DNA from: Bradyrhizobium algeriense | GTDB taxonomy: Bacteria > Pseudomonadota > Alphaproteobacteria > Rhizobiales > Xanthobacteraceae | Direction of reading: 5' to 3' | Assembly: GCF_003062295.1 (NCBI RefSeq) | Contig: NZ_PYCN01000003.1 | Location: 558,001 to 622,000 of the forward strand | Length of the DNA stretch: 64,000 nucleotides | Shown: positions 52,981 to 62,469 of the stretch, piece after piece | Numbering within the stretch: the stretch's first letter is position 1 | Layout of the letters: each line of letters opens with the position of its first letter | Program-made: the position numbers and the translations under genes | Notes under the pieces: generated by a model | Seen by the model: the letters and a program-made list of their open reading frames with translations, nothing else | Told to the model about the DNA's origin: nothing | Database searches by the model: none

Positions 52981-54563
52981 CGAGAAATCTCTTTCGCCAT
53001 TCCATAACCGCCGCCACCGCAGCTTTCGATGGTGACGAGATCGTCTTGCTGCAGCACCAGATTCGACTTGCCATCGATTTCGACATTCGCGCCGTTTCTG
53101 ATCAGCGATACCCGGCAGGTCTCGCCGGGTTGACCGCCCTGCATACCGAATGGCGGGATCACCATCCGCTCGATACAGGTGGTCAGGTGCATGGACGGCG
53201 CGAGAATCCGATAGGAACGCACCACGCCGTCCCCGCCGCGGTATTTTCCGGCGCCGCCGGACTCGCGGCGAATGGTTTGCTGTTCGACCCGGATCTTGTA
53301 GTTGGCCTCGATTACTTCGGCCGGCGTGTTGGACGTATTGGCAAGGTGTACGCGCGTCGCCGAAACGCCGTCGCGATCATGGCGTGCGCCCTCGCCGCCG
53401 CCATGGACCTCGTACAGCATCTTCCAGGAGCCATCCGACCGTGGCTCGGCAAAGAAGAGTACACTGGCGGTCGTTGTCCCGCCTGCGGACAGCCGCTCCG
53501 GAATTGCGTCCTGCATCGCGCGGAAGATTGCATCGACGATGCGCATTGAGGTTTCGTGATTTCCAGCCGCGACGGCCGCCGTCCACCCGGGCTCCAGAAT
53601 CGAGCCCTGACGCGTGACGATCGTGAGCGGCCGCAAGGCGCCTGCGTTTTGCTGCATCTCGCGCCCGCTCATGATGCGCGCCGAATAAGCCACCGCGGAA
53701 CGCGCAATGAATGGCGTGGTGTTGCAGAAATTCGAGGCCCGGTCGGCGCTATCAGACAGATCAAAGGTTGCTTCGTCTCCGGCGATGGTGATCTTGACGT
53801 GAATGCGGGCGGGTTCGCCGCCCGCGCCCCCATCGTCCAGGTAGTCCTCGCCTTCATAGACGCCGTCGGGCAATTCACGGATCGCCTCGCGCATCTCGAT
53901 CTCCGACAGATCGTGCAGACGCGCCAGCGCCACGGTGAAAACATCCTTGCCGTGTTGCCGGCAAAGCTCGACGATGCGCCTTTCGCCGGCCTTGGTTGCC
54001 GCGATCTGTCCAAGCAGATCGCCCTCGCACGCTTCGGGATCCCGCACATTGGCCTTCAGAAGCTGCATGATCGGCGTATTCACGCCTGCCGCTGTCGCAA
54101 TCAGAACCGGGGGAATGCGCATCGCCTCCTGAAAGGTGTCAATGGCCTTGGCGAAGTAGCTGCCCGGCCATGTCCCGCCGATATCGGGCCAATGCGCGAG
54201 GCTAATGGCGAATGCGACGATATCGCCGTCGACGAAGACCGGCCGAACCACCTTGACGTCGTTCAGATGGTTGCCGCCGAGCGCACCAAGATTATAGATC
54301 AGAACGTCGCCGTCGTTCAGGCCGCTGACAGGCAGGACTTTCAGCAGTTCCGGAACGGTGTAAGCCATTGCCCCGAGATGGATCGGAATATCCCTGCCCT
54401 GGCCGACCAGATCGCCCCTGGCATCGGTGATCGCCGACGACAGGTCGCCGGCTTCGCGCAGCAGTGGCGAACGCGCCGAGCGCGTCATCACCAGGCTCAT
54501 CTCCTCGGCCGCGGCCGACAGGCCATGCCGGATCACCTCGACGGTAAACGGATCGAGCCTCAT
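52977..54563 (-). CDS. hyuB: Hydantoinase B/oxoprolinase-type subunit
   Basis: The 528-residue protein begins MRLDPFTVEVIRHGLSAAAE and has SPLLREAGDLSSAITDA, IPIHLGAMAYTV and GGGEGARHDRDGV, the HyuB/AcxB family features. It forms an ATP-dependent amidohydrolase or related carboxylase with HyuA. Start at 54563 is fixed by the ATGA overlap with HyuA. The true substrate could be hydantoin, oxoproline or another cyclic amide. Confidence 0.9.
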   Translation of the reverse strand: MRLDPFTVEVIRHGLSAAAEEMSLVMTRSARSPLLREAGDLSSAITDARGDLVGQGRDIPIHLGAMAYTVPELLKVLPVSGLNDGDVLIYNLGALGGNHLNDVKVVRPVFVDGDIVAFAISLAHWPDIGGTWPGSYFAKAIDTFQEAMRIPPVLIATAAGVNTPIMQLLKANVRDPEACEGDLLGQIAATKAGERRIVELCRQHGKDVFTVALARLHDLSEIEMREAIRELPDGVYEGEDYLDDGGAGGEPARIHVKITIAGDEATFDLSDSADRASNFCNTTPFIARSAVAYSARIMSGREMQQNAGALRPLTIVTRQGSILEPGWTAAVAAGNHETSMRIVDAIFRAMQDAIPERLSAGGTTTASVLFFAEPRSDGSWKMLYEVHGGGEGARHDRDGVSATRVHLANTSNTPAEVIEANYKIRVEQQTIRRESGGAGKYRGGDGVVRSYRILAPSMHLTTCIERMVIPPFGMQGGQPGETCRVSLIRNGANVEIDGKSNLVLQQDDLVTIESCGGGGYGMAKEISR

Positions 54564-56569
54564 GGCGTCACCTTCGTCAGAAAGAGATGACCGATCGTGT
54601 CCGGTTTGGCCTGCCAGCCCGGCGGGATCACAACCGTGGACCACGCATCTTCAATGATCGCGGGCCCAATGACCGCTTCCTTCATGGAAGCACGGTCTAC
54701 GATCTCAGTCGTCACGTCATGAACACCATCGAACGAGCATCGGCGTGAGGTCGCGCGCAGTTTTCGGATGGCGGTCGTGGGGCGATCGACGATGGTGGTC
54801 GATGGCCGCCGCGCCTGCACGCGCACCGATTCGATGACGCAACTCTCGGCCGTCGCATAGCCGAACAGTTGGTGGTGACGGGCGAGAAAATCTTCCCGCA
54901 GCCACGTAGCGTCCAGTGGCAGAGAGAATGGGACCGCAATGGCGTCATTCTGCGCGGCATAGCGCATCAATGCGACCAGATCGACGTCGATCGCTGCGCG
55001 CGAAACCCCGTTGGCAATCAACGGCTCCGACGCCTGCTCGATCAGGATCTCGATCCGCTTCAACACCCGATCGAGATCGATGCCATCCAGTGCGACGCGG
55101 AAGGTCTGCTGCTGCAGAAAACTGAAATCGGCCGTCAGGCAGCCAAGCGCGGAAAAGGCGCTCGATGCGTTGGGCACCACGATCGAGCCGATGCCGTAGA
55201 GATCCGCCAATCCCGCTGCATGCATCGGACCGCCACCGCCAAAGGCGAGGAGCGTACAGTCTCGCCCATCGATGCCGCGTTCCACCGTCACCCGGCGCAA
55301 CGCCCGCGCCATGGTGGCGTTGGCGACCTTGACGATGCCGAGTGCAGTTTCCTCAAGGTTCAGGTTCAGCGCCTGTGCAATGGGCGCAATGGTGCGCCGG
55401 GCAGCCTCGATATCGAGGCTGATACGGTCCCCGAGCCGCGTCTCAGGGTTGAGATAGCCGAGCACGGCGTTGGCATCGGTGATCGTCGGCGCAGTGCCAC
55501 CGCGGCCATAGCAGGCCGGGCCGGGTTCCGACCCCGCGCTCTGGGGTCCCACGGTCAGGCCGCCCGGCCCATTGCGCACGATCGAACCACCTCCCGCACC
55601 GATCGAGTGAACCGCCAGCATCGGCTGACGCAGCGGTCGATCCCCGAGCATCCGGCCGTCCGCCATCTCCGCCTGTCCATCGATGATCAGGCAGACGTCG
55701 GTGGTGGTACCACCCATGTCGAAGGTGAGCATTCTCGATGTGCCGAGTTGGCGCGCAATGCTGACCGACGCCGATACACCAGCCGCCGGCCCGGACATCG
55801 CCATCACCAGGGGGCGCCGCTTGACCGTGGCAATCGGAACCATGGCTCCGGCGGAATGGAACACCTGCAGGCCGGGCCCAATCGGCAAGCGCTGCTCCAG
55901 CTCACTCAAATATTCGACAGCAATCGGCATCGCCGCCGCATTGAACACCGTCGACGACGTGCGCTCATATTCTCGCGCCTCCGGATTGACCTCATGTGAC
56001 AGCGAGACATGCGGCACGATCGCCTTCAGGCGCTCAGCCAGCATCCTCTCATGCACCGGATTGGCGTAGGCATGCAGCAAGGCCACCGCCACACTTTGCA
56101 CACCCGTTTGCTTGAGCCAGGTCACCAGACGATCGATCTCGCGATCCTCCAACGACTTCAGCACGTTCCCTTCGTGATCAAGCCGCTCAACCAGACCAAA
56201 GCAAAGCTCGCGCGGCACCAATGATGGAGATTTTGGCGGAATGTCGAGGCGGTAAAGATCACGGCGCCGGTAGCGGGCGATATCGAGCACATTCTCGAAT
56301 CCCGCGGTGGCGATCAGCGCGACCTTCGGCAGACGCTCCTCGACGATCGCATTGGTCACCCGTGTAGTGCCGTGGACGAAACGCTTGACCTGATCTTTCT
56401 GCAGCCCGACGGCCTCGATGGCTTCGAGCATCGCATCGACCGGCGCATGCGGACGCGACGGAACCTTGGCGATCCGGGTTTCGGCGGGATCACGACGGAT
56501 GGCAATGATATCCGTGAACGTGCCCCCGATATCGGTTCCGACTTCCCATTTCCTGTCCGAGCCGTTCAT
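54560..56569 (-). CDS. hyuA: Hydantoinase A/oxoprolinase-type ATPase subunit
   Basis: The 669-residue protein has VGTDIGGTFTDIIAI (phosphate loop of the actin-like fold), FVHGTTRVTNAIVEERLP, LTFDMGGTTTDVCLI and VHSIGAGGGSIVR, the HyuA hallmarks. It binds ATP and works with HyuB on a cyclic amide. It is 73 bp after the binding-protein gene, so it shares its transcript. Confidence 0.92.
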   Translation of the reverse strand: MNGSDRKWEVGTDIGGTFTDIIAIRRDPAETRIAKVPSRPHAPVDAMLEAIEAVGLQKDQVKRFVHGTTRVTNAIVEERLPKVALIATAGFENVLDIARYRRRDLYRLDIPPKSPSLVPRELCFGLVERLDHEGNVLKSLEDREIDRLVTWLKQTGVQSVAVALLHAYANPVHERMLAERLKAIVPHVSLSHEVNPEAREYERTSSTVFNAAAMPIAVEYLSELEQRLPIGPGLQVFHSAGAMVPIATVKRRPLVMAMSGPAAGVSASVSIARQLGTSRMLTFDMGGTTTDVCLIIDGQAEMADGRMLGDRPLRQPMLAVHSIGAGGGSIVRNGPGGLTVGPQSAGSEPGPACYGRGGTAPTITDANAVLGYLNPETRLGDRISLDIEAARRTIAPIAQALNLNLEETALGIVKVANATMARALRRVTVERGIDGRDCTLLAFGGGGPMHAAGLADLYGIGSIVVPNASSAFSALGCLTADFSFLQQQTFRVALDGIDLDRVLKRIEILIEQASEPLIANGVSRAAIDVDLVALMRYAAQNDAIAVPFSLPLDATWLREDFLARHHQLFGYATAESCVIESVRVQARRPSTTIVDRPTTAIRKLRATSRRCSFDGVHDVTTEIVDRASMKEAVIGPAIIEDAWSTVVIPPGWQAKPDTIGHLFLTKVTP

Positions 56570-56642
56570 TTCATTCCTTGTTCAGGCATTGCCTTCTTTC
56601 ACAGCGTATCGAACAAGGCAGGGCGCGACGACGAAAGCCACG

Positions 56643-58253
56643 TTACTGCTTGCGGCTCAGGTCGCGAAAGTCGAGCTGGCGATGAAACCAGTAGGTATAG
56701 CCGTCGAGGTTGGGTGCCATCACGGCATCCTGGTTCGCCTGCCAAAGCAGAACCAGCGGCATCTCCTTGACGTATTCGGCGATCATCTGCTTGCTCATCT
56801 CTTCGTACTTGGCCGGATCAAGTTCAAAGCGCGCCTTGGCCCCCAGTTCGGTCACACCAGCATTGTTCCACGAACTGTAGTTCCAGCGCTGATCGCCGGT
56901 AAAGAAGTTACGGAAGAAATAGTCGGTGGTCGGAAGCCAGGCCGTCGACCCTTCGGTAAAGAACGGCAGCCGCTTGTCGGTGATGGCGGTGCTCATCTGT
57001 GCGTCGGGCAGCTTTTGAATGTCGACTTCGATACCGATCTTCGTCAGCGATTCCTTGATAAGCGCGGCCATAGGTTCGGTGATCGCCGCCGAGCCGACGT
57101 TGATCGTGAACGTGGTCTTGAAGCCGGTGGCGACACCCGCCTCGGCAAGCAGTTGCTTGGCCTTGGCCAGATCGGTCCTGGTCGGCATTGCTTGCGGAAA
57201 ATCTCCGGTCGGGGGACCCGTCCAGGATGCGCCGAACAGGGCAAAGCCTCGCTTGAAAATCGCCGCCTCCAACATGGAGTCATAAGGCAGCGCCGCGGCG
57301 ATGGCCTGCCTCACCTTGACATTGTCGAACGGTGCCATCCGGGTATTGAACGCGACCATCGTGAAGCCGTTGCTTTGCGGCGTCGAATCCACCCTGAGCT
57401 TGCCGCGAGACTGCAGCGCCAGCACGTCACTGGCCTGGAGATCGGTGGCAATGTCGGCATCGCCCTTTTCGATCAGATTGGCGCGGGTCGCAGGTTCCGG
57501 AACGGTCTGTTCGATGACCCGCTTGAAGAACGGCAACTGGCCGTCGCGACCGCTCTTCCAGTCATCGTTCCGCCGCAGCACCACTTGCTCGCCCGGCTTG
57601 AAGATCTCGATCGTGTAGGCGCCGCTGCCGGCCGTATTGGTCTTCAGCCATTCCTGCGCCCAGGGATCTTCTGATGTCGCATGCTGCCTGGCCAGTTTGC
57701 TGTTGAAGATCGGTGCCAGCGGCGTGGCAAGATTGGAAAGCGCAAGCCGGTCCGGTTTGGGCAGCGTGACCGCAATGGTGCGCGCGTCGACGACGACAAA
57801 CTGTTCGGGCATGGTCAGCGAACCGGTCCCCAGCTGACCTTTTGAAAGGGACTTCGCACTCACGGCCCGGTCAAGCGACCATTTGACATCGTCGGCGGTG
57901 ACCGGCGTGCCGTCATGCCATTTGGTGTCTCTCAGCTTGAAGGTGATCTTGAGACCGTCCGGGCTGACTTCGTAACTCTCGGCAAGCTCGCCGCGGATTT
58001 TCGTACGATCGAACACCCAGACGCCAGCTTCGCGCTTGCGATCGAATGCCACGAGGCGATCGTAGGTGCTGGTCGACACGCCGAACGCCTCCCGCGTGGC
58101 TCCGGGCGTCGAAGGATCGAGGGTGTTGATGTTGTTGCCGGTCACCTGACGGAGCGTCTCGGCGCGCGTCTGCGCCTGCGCAACGACCGGCGCCGACAAA
58201 AGACAGGCCACGCCGATCAACAGCTTCAACGAGACTCCACGATCCGTCATCAT
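56643..58253 (-). CDS. Peptide/opine-type ABC binding protein (DppA/OppA family)
   Basis: The 536-residue protein has a signal peptide (LLIGVACLLSAPVVAQA) and the family 5 receptor features: ITFKLRDTKWHDGTPVTADDVKWSL, FNTRMAPFDNVKVRQAI and EMSKQMIAEYVKEMPLVLLW. It should deliver a small peptide or cyclic amide, but no permease or ATPase genes follow it. It is the first gene of the hydantoinase operon. Because it lacks its own transporter, it probably feeds one encoded elsewhere. Confidence 0.9.
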   Translation of the reverse strand: MMTDRGVSLKLLIGVACLLSAPVVAQAQTRAETLRQVTGNNINTLDPSTPGATREAFGVSTSTYDRLVAFDRKREAGVWVFDRTKIRGELAESYEVSPDGLKITFKLRDTKWHDGTPVTADDVKWSLDRAVSAKSLSKGQLGTGSLTMPEQFVVVDARTIAVTLPKPDRLALSNLATPLAPIFNSKLARQHATSEDPWAQEWLKTNTAGSGAYTIEIFKPGEQVVLRRNDDWKSGRDGQLPFFKRVIEQTVPEPATRANLIEKGDADIATDLQASDVLALQSRGKLRVDSTPQSNGFTMVAFNTRMAPFDNVKVRQAIAAALPYDSMLEAAIFKRGFALFGASWTGPPTGDFPQAMPTRTDLAKAKQLLAEAGVATGFKTTFTINVGSAAITEPMAALIKESLTKIGIEVDIQKLPDAQMSTAITDKRLPFFTEGSTAWLPTTDYFFRNFFTGDQRWNYSSWNNAGVTELGAKARFELDPAKYEEMSKQMIAEYVKEMPLVLLWQANQDAVMAPNLDGYTYWFHRQLDFRDLSRKQ

Positions 58254-58457
58254 CACCCTGTTTCCCCTGTGAAGGCCACCCGGGCGAATTTGTGACAGAC
58301 CGGTCGAGGCACCGTATAGAGCCAGAGTTGCCGCAAACAGGTAGGCCAGCCACCCGAAATCGCCGCCTCACTCCTGCAAGGGACTTCTGCACTTTTCCAT
58401 GCTGCGTTGCCTGCGAAAGTAGCAGCATCGCCCGTACACCAAACCAACCGATTGCAG

Positions 58458-59966
58458 CTATGAAGTCCGGCCACTCAAGGATTCGGCCATTTTGGAAATG
58501 AGCCGGTGCGCATCCTCTGTCTGCAGCCGCCCATACCCGAACACCAATCCCTGCCGAGTCGGCTCGCCGAGATAGTTCTGCGACAGCGGCTGCACATGAA
58601 TACCCGTCTTCAGCAGGAGCTTTGCCGCCTGAGTGTCGCTCAGCCGCGCCCGCATTCGCTCGGTAAAGAAGGCGACCAGATGCAGCCCGGTCGCCGCGGA
58701 TGACACGGTCAAGTCGTCCGGCATCAACGTGGCGATCGCGTCAATCAGGGCAGCCCGCCTCTCGGCGTAAACCTTCCGCATTCGCCGCAGGTGCCTCAGC
58801 AGGTGTCCTTCCCGCATGAATTCCGCCAGCGCGACTTGCCCGATCCCAGATGTGTGGACATCGATCCGGGCCCGACCTTTTGAGAACGCCCTGATCAGGC
58901 GTTCATCGGCGATCATGTAGCCGATACGCAGGCTAGGCATCACCAGCTTCGAGAATGTCCCGAGATAGATCACGCGTCCGTCGCGATCGAGCGACCGCAG
59001 CGAGGCGATCATGCTGTCTTGATGCCTGAACTCCGAATTGTAATCGTCTTCGATGATCCAGGCATCATTCCTGTTCGCCCAGTCCAAAAGCTCGAGCCGC
59101 CGCTCGAGCCCCATGCTGACGCCGATCGGATATTGATGCGACGGCGTCACGACCACGAGCTTCGCATTCGGCGCCAGCCGAATCCCCTCGGAGACGCAGA
59201 GCCCCTTGTCGTCGACAGGCACCGGAATGAGTTTCGCGCCGGCCGCCGTCAGCGTCCATCGTGCTTCGACGAACCCCGGCTCCTCGACCCAGACCTCGTC
59301 GCCCGGATCGAGGATCATCCGGCTGCAAAAACCCAGCGCGCCTGACGTGCCTGAGGTCACGGCCACATTGCCCGGCGCACAGACGAGACCGCGAACCGAT
59401 CCGAGGAAGTTGGCGATTTCGCTCCGCAGCACCGGATGCCCCTCGGGCGGAAGATCCAGACAGTCGGAATTCCTGGGATTCTGCCAGGCCTGCCGCAGCA
59501 GCCTCGCCCATTCCTTGAACGGAAAGCTGGAGACGTCTGGCGCACCGGGGCTGAATTCAGACTTCCAGTTGGTGTCGTATTCGAACGCCAGCAGGGACCG
59601 CCAGCGATCGGAGACGGGGCCAATCTCGGTCGCCGTTGAAGCAGCCTCCGAGACGAACGCAGCAGGCGCCGGGTTCACCTCCGCCTGCTTGACCGACGCC
59701 ACGGTGACACCTCCGCGCGGCGTCGATTCCAGGTAACCCTCTGCATAAAGCAAATCCCACGCGGTCAGAATCACCGTTCGTGAACAACCGAGTTCGCGCG
59801 CGATCTCCCGCGAACCGAGAAACTGCGTGCCGGCCGGAAGCGCCCCCTGCAGAATTCCGTTCCGGAGATGCGCCGCGATCTGCAGATAAATCGGAACCGC
59901 TGACGCACGATCGATATGCACGCCGGCGATCGACACGCGCTTCTTTTGGGAACGGGATTTTTCCAT
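58458..59966 (-). CDS. MocR/PdxR-family regulator (GntR domain fused to aminotransferase-like domain)
   Basis: The 502-residue protein has an N-terminal GntR winged helix (VPIYLQIAAHLRNGILQGAL, LGSREIARELGCSRTVI) and a C-terminal fold-type I aminotransferase domain with the PLP lysine in YLGTFSKLVMPSLRIGYM. Such regulators sense PLP-bound amino acids or related amines. It lies upstream of, and on the same strand as, the hydantoinase operon and divergent from the BMP importer, so it may control either. Confidence 0.9.
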   Translation of the reverse strand: MEKSRSQKKRVSIAGVHIDRASAVPIYLQIAAHLRNGILQGALPAGTQFLGSREIARELGCSRTVILTAWDLLYAEGYLESTPRGGVTVASVKQAEVNPAPAAFVSEAASTATEIGPVSDRWRSLLAFEYDTNWKSEFSPGAPDVSSFPFKEWARLLRQAWQNPRNSDCLDLPPEGHPVLRSEIANFLGSVRGLVCAPGNVAVTSGTSGALGFCSRMILDPGDEVWVEEPGFVEARWTLTAAGAKLIPVPVDDKGLCVSEGIRLAPNAKLVVVTPSHQYPIGVSMGLERRLELLDWANRNDAWIIEDDYNSEFRHQDSMIASLRSLDRDGRVIYLGTFSKLVMPSLRIGYMIADERLIRAFSKGRARIDVHTSGIGQVALAEFMREGHLLRHLRRMRKVYAERRAALIDAIATLMPDDLTVSSAATGLHLVAFFTERMRARLSDTQAAKLLLKTGIHVQPLSQNYLGEPTRQGLVFGYGRLQTEDAHRLISKMAESLSGRTS

Positions 59967-60035
59967 AGACGAAGGACTTAGCTTTGAGCGCGGCCAACCG
60001 GCAACCGGATCGAGCTGCGATTGCTCAGCTACGTT

Positions 60036-60048
60036 GCATACAATATGC
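60036..60048. promoter_or_regulatory. Inverted repeat GCATA-N3-TATGC, possible MocR operator
   Basis: GCATA and TATGC arms flank CAA, 70 bp upstream of the MocR start. A further TATGC nine bases downstream makes a direct repeat, a type of arrangement known for MocR regulators. Assignment by position. Confidence 0.4.
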
Positions 60049-60156
60049 GGATTATGCCGTAAATTTAGGCAGATAACCTACTGCACAAGATTCGGTCGAG
60101 CGGTCATATCCAATTATTTTCAAATAGTTACGACAAAACGCTCATCGAGAAATCTC

Positions 60157-60171
60157 TGGCACGAACATTGC
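60157..60171 (+). promoter_or_regulatory. Sigma-54 (RpoN) promoter upstream of the BMP importer and biuret hydrolase
   Basis: TGGCACGAACATTGC keeps the invariant GG and GC with ten bases between them and fits TGGCAC-N5-TTGC. Predicted transcription starts near 60183 and leaves a leader of about 65 bases before the ATG at 60250. RpoN promoters commonly drive nitrogen-source genes, which fits the downstream products. Confidence 0.75.
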
Positions 60172-60249
60172 GACATCCCTCCTGAGCTCCGCCGTTTCGG
60201 CGCGGCTGCGCAATGAAGGGCGACCCGCTCGCCCCAGAGGGAGCAGGCA

Positions 60250-61362
60250 ATGGATTTTGGCAGGATTTCACGACGGCATTTGTTGCAAGGCGGCGCGGCG
60301 CTGACGCTGGGTTCGGCATTTGGTGCGCGCTCGGCGCTGGCGGCCGACACCACCATCGGCTTCATCTATGTCGGATCGCGCGACGACTACGGCTACAACC
60401 AGGCGCATGCGCAAGGTGCTGCGGCGCTGAAGAAGCTGCCCGGCCTCAAGGTGGTCGAGGAAGAGAAAGTCCCGGAAACCGACGCGGTCGAAAAGACGAT
60501 CGAGTCGATGATCAATCTCGACGGTGCAACGCTGCTGTTCCCGACCTCGTTCGGTTACTACAACCCGCACATGATCAAGATGGCCAAGAAGTTTCCAAAA
60601 CTGCGCTTCGAACATTGCGGCGGGTTGTGGAGCGACAAGGATCCCACGAACGCCGGCAGCTATTTTGGCTATATCGACGAAGCCCAGTACATTTCGGGCA
60701 TTGTCGCCGGCTATTCGACCAAGAGCGGCAAACTCGGCTTCGTCGCCGCAAAACCGATCCCTCAGGTGCTGCGCAATATCAACGCCTTCACGCTAGGCGC
60801 CAGGCTTGCCAACCCGAAGGCGACCACGCAGGTGATCTTCACCGGCGACTGGTCGATGCCGGTCAAGGAAGCCGAAGCCACCAACAGTCTGATCGACCAG
60901 GGCGTCGATGTCCTCACCTGTCACGTCGATGGTCCGAAGACCATGGTCGAGAACGCCGCCCGCCGCGGCGCGATGGTCTGCGGCTATCACGTCAACCAGT
61001 CGCCGCTGGCCCCGAAGGCCTATCTCACCGGCGCGGAGTGGAACTGGGAGGCGCTGTATCCGAAATTCGTCAAGATGATCGCCGCCGGCGAAGCGATCCC
61101 GAACTTTTATCGCGGCGGCTTGAAGGAAGAGATCGTGAAATGCTCGCCCTATGGCGAGGCGGTCTCGGCGGAAGCTCGCAAGCACGCCGACGACATCAAG
61201 GCCAAGTTCTTGTCCGCCGAAGGCTACACCATCTTCAAGGGTCCGATCATGGACAACAAGGGCAAGGCGGTCATTGTCGCCGGCACTGATCGCGGCCAGA
61301 AGGATCCTGAGCTAGAGAAGATGGACTATCTGGTCGAGGGCGTGCTCGGAGCGACTTCGTGA
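60250..61362 (+). CDS. BMP-family ABC binding protein, Tat-type leader
   Basis: The 370-residue receptor begins MDFGRISRRHLLQGGAALTL with a twin-arginine type motif and an alanine-rich cleavage zone (SALA). The mature chain has TTIGFIYVGSRDDYGYNQAH, LRFEHCGGLW and DVLTCHVDGPKTMVENAARRG, as in BMP/Med receptors that often bind nucleosides or bases. GGAG precedes the ATG. Given the biuret hydrolase in the same operon, the ligand may be biuret, urea-like compounds or a nitrogen-rich heterocycle. Confidence 0.88.
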   Translation: MDFGRISRRHLLQGGAALTLGSAFGARSALAADTTIGFIYVGSRDDYGYNQAHAQGAAALKKLPGLKVVEEEKVPETDAVEKTIESMINLDGATLLFPTSFGYYNPHMIKMAKKFPKLRFEHCGGLWSDKDPTNAGSYFGYIDEAQYISGIVAGYSTKSGKLGFVAAKPIPQVLRNINAFTLGARLANPKATTQVIFTGDWSMPVKEAEATNSLIDQGVDVLTCHVDGPKTMVENAARRGAMVCGYHVNQSPLAPKAYLTGAEWNWEALYPKFVKMIAAGEAIPNFYRGGLKEEIVKCSPYGEAVSAEARKHADDIKAKFLSAEGYTIFKGPIMDNKGKAVIVAGTDRGQKDPELEKMDYLVEGVLGATS

Positions 61363-62468
61363 CCACCGACGCGGCGGATCCGGTGGAGGCGGTCGGAGTT
61401 GCTCCGGCCGCCGATGCCGGCTTCCTGCAACGCTACGGCGCGACCATCGAATACATCCTGATACCCGGCGCGGCGCTGGTCGGCGCGCTCGCGGTGTTCG
61501 GCATATTCGTGGCCCTGTTCGGCAAGAACCCGCTCGATCTGTATTTCTACATGTACCAGGGTGCGTTCGGCACCTGGTTCTCCTGGCAGAACACGCTGAC
61601 TCGCGCCGCACCCCTGATCCTGACGGCGCTATGCACCGCCCTGCCCGCACAGCTCGGCATGGTCATCATCGGCGGCGAAGGCGCGCTGCTGATCGGCGCC
61701 TTGTCTGCGACCTCAATCGCTCTGGCCATGCCGTGGGCACCGCCGCTGGTGGTACAAATTGCAATGGTTTGCGCCGGCGTCGCGGGCGGCGGGCTCTGGA
61801 TCATGCTTGCTGGTGCGCTCCGGCAATACCGCGGCGTCAACGAGACGATCTCGAGCCTGCTGCTGGTCTATATCGGCCTTGCTGTCCTCAACCATCTGGT
61901 CGAGGGCGTGATGCGCGATCCGTCCAGTCTCAACAAGCCCTCGACCCGCGAAATCGGCGCCGCCAACATGATCGCCAGCATTCCCGGCACTGACGTGCAT
62001 TGGGGGCTGGCGTTCGGCCTGGTCGCGGCCCTGGCGTCCTATATCCTGATCTATCACACCGTGTTCGGCTTCGCCGCGCGGGTCGCCGGCGGCAACATCC
62101 GTGCGGCCAAAATTGTCGGCCTCGGCGTCAGCAAACTGATCCTGACGATTTGCTTCCTTGCAGGCGGCGCGGCCGGCCTAGCGGGCATGATCGAGGTCGC
62201 GGCCGTGCAGGGCCGTACCAACGCCAACCTCGCCGCGGGCTATGGCTTCACCGGCATCCTCGTCGCTTTTCTGGCGCGGCAAAATCCGCTGGCCGTCATT
62301 CCCGTCGCGATCCTGCTCGGCGGGATCAGCGCCAGCGGTGGGCTGCTGCAACGGCGACTGGGCCTACCGGACGCCTCCGTGCTGGTGCTGCAGGGGATCA
62401 TCTTCGTCTTTGTCCTGGCCAGCGACGCGCTGTACGGGCGGATCGGCTTCCTGAAAGGAAAACCTTGA
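61359..62468 (+). CDS. ABC importer permease, BMP-linked, first subunit
   Basis: The 369-residue permease has about ten hydrophobic segments and ALCTALPAQLGMVIIGGEGALLIGAL near the middle, the BPD_transp_2 layout, and LAAGYGFTGILVAFLARQNPLAV. A GTG start at 61359 overlaps the receptor stop (GTGA). It pairs with the following permease; no ATPase gene lies between or within the window, so it is expected downstream. Confidence 0.9.
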   Translation: MTTDAADPVEAVGVAPAADAGFLQRYGATIEYILIPGAALVGALAVFGIFVALFGKNPLDLYFYMYQGAFGTWFSWQNTLTRAAPLILTALCTALPAQLGMVIIGGEGALLIGALSATSIALAMPWAPPLVVQIAMVCAGVAGGGLWIMLAGALRQYRGVNETISSLLLVYIGLAVLNHLVEGVMRDPSSLNKPSTREIGAANMIASIPGTDVHWGLAFGLVAALASYILIYHTVFGFAARVAGGNIRAAKIVGLGVSKLILTICFLAGGAAGLAGMIEVAAVQGRTNANLAAGYGFTGILVAFLARQNPLAVIPVAILLGGISASGGLLQRRLGLPDASVLVLQGIIFVFVLASDALYGRIGFLKGKP

Positions 62469-62469
62469 T

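Larger units (their letters stand above)
59967..60249. promoter_or_regulatory. Divergent control region, MocR and BMP importer
   Basis: This 283-bp gap holds a GCATA-CAA-TATGC dyad (60036-60048) with a second TATGC (60053-60057), near the MocR gene, and a sigma-54 promoter (60157-60171) facing the importer. No reading frame is credible. Confidence 0.6.
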
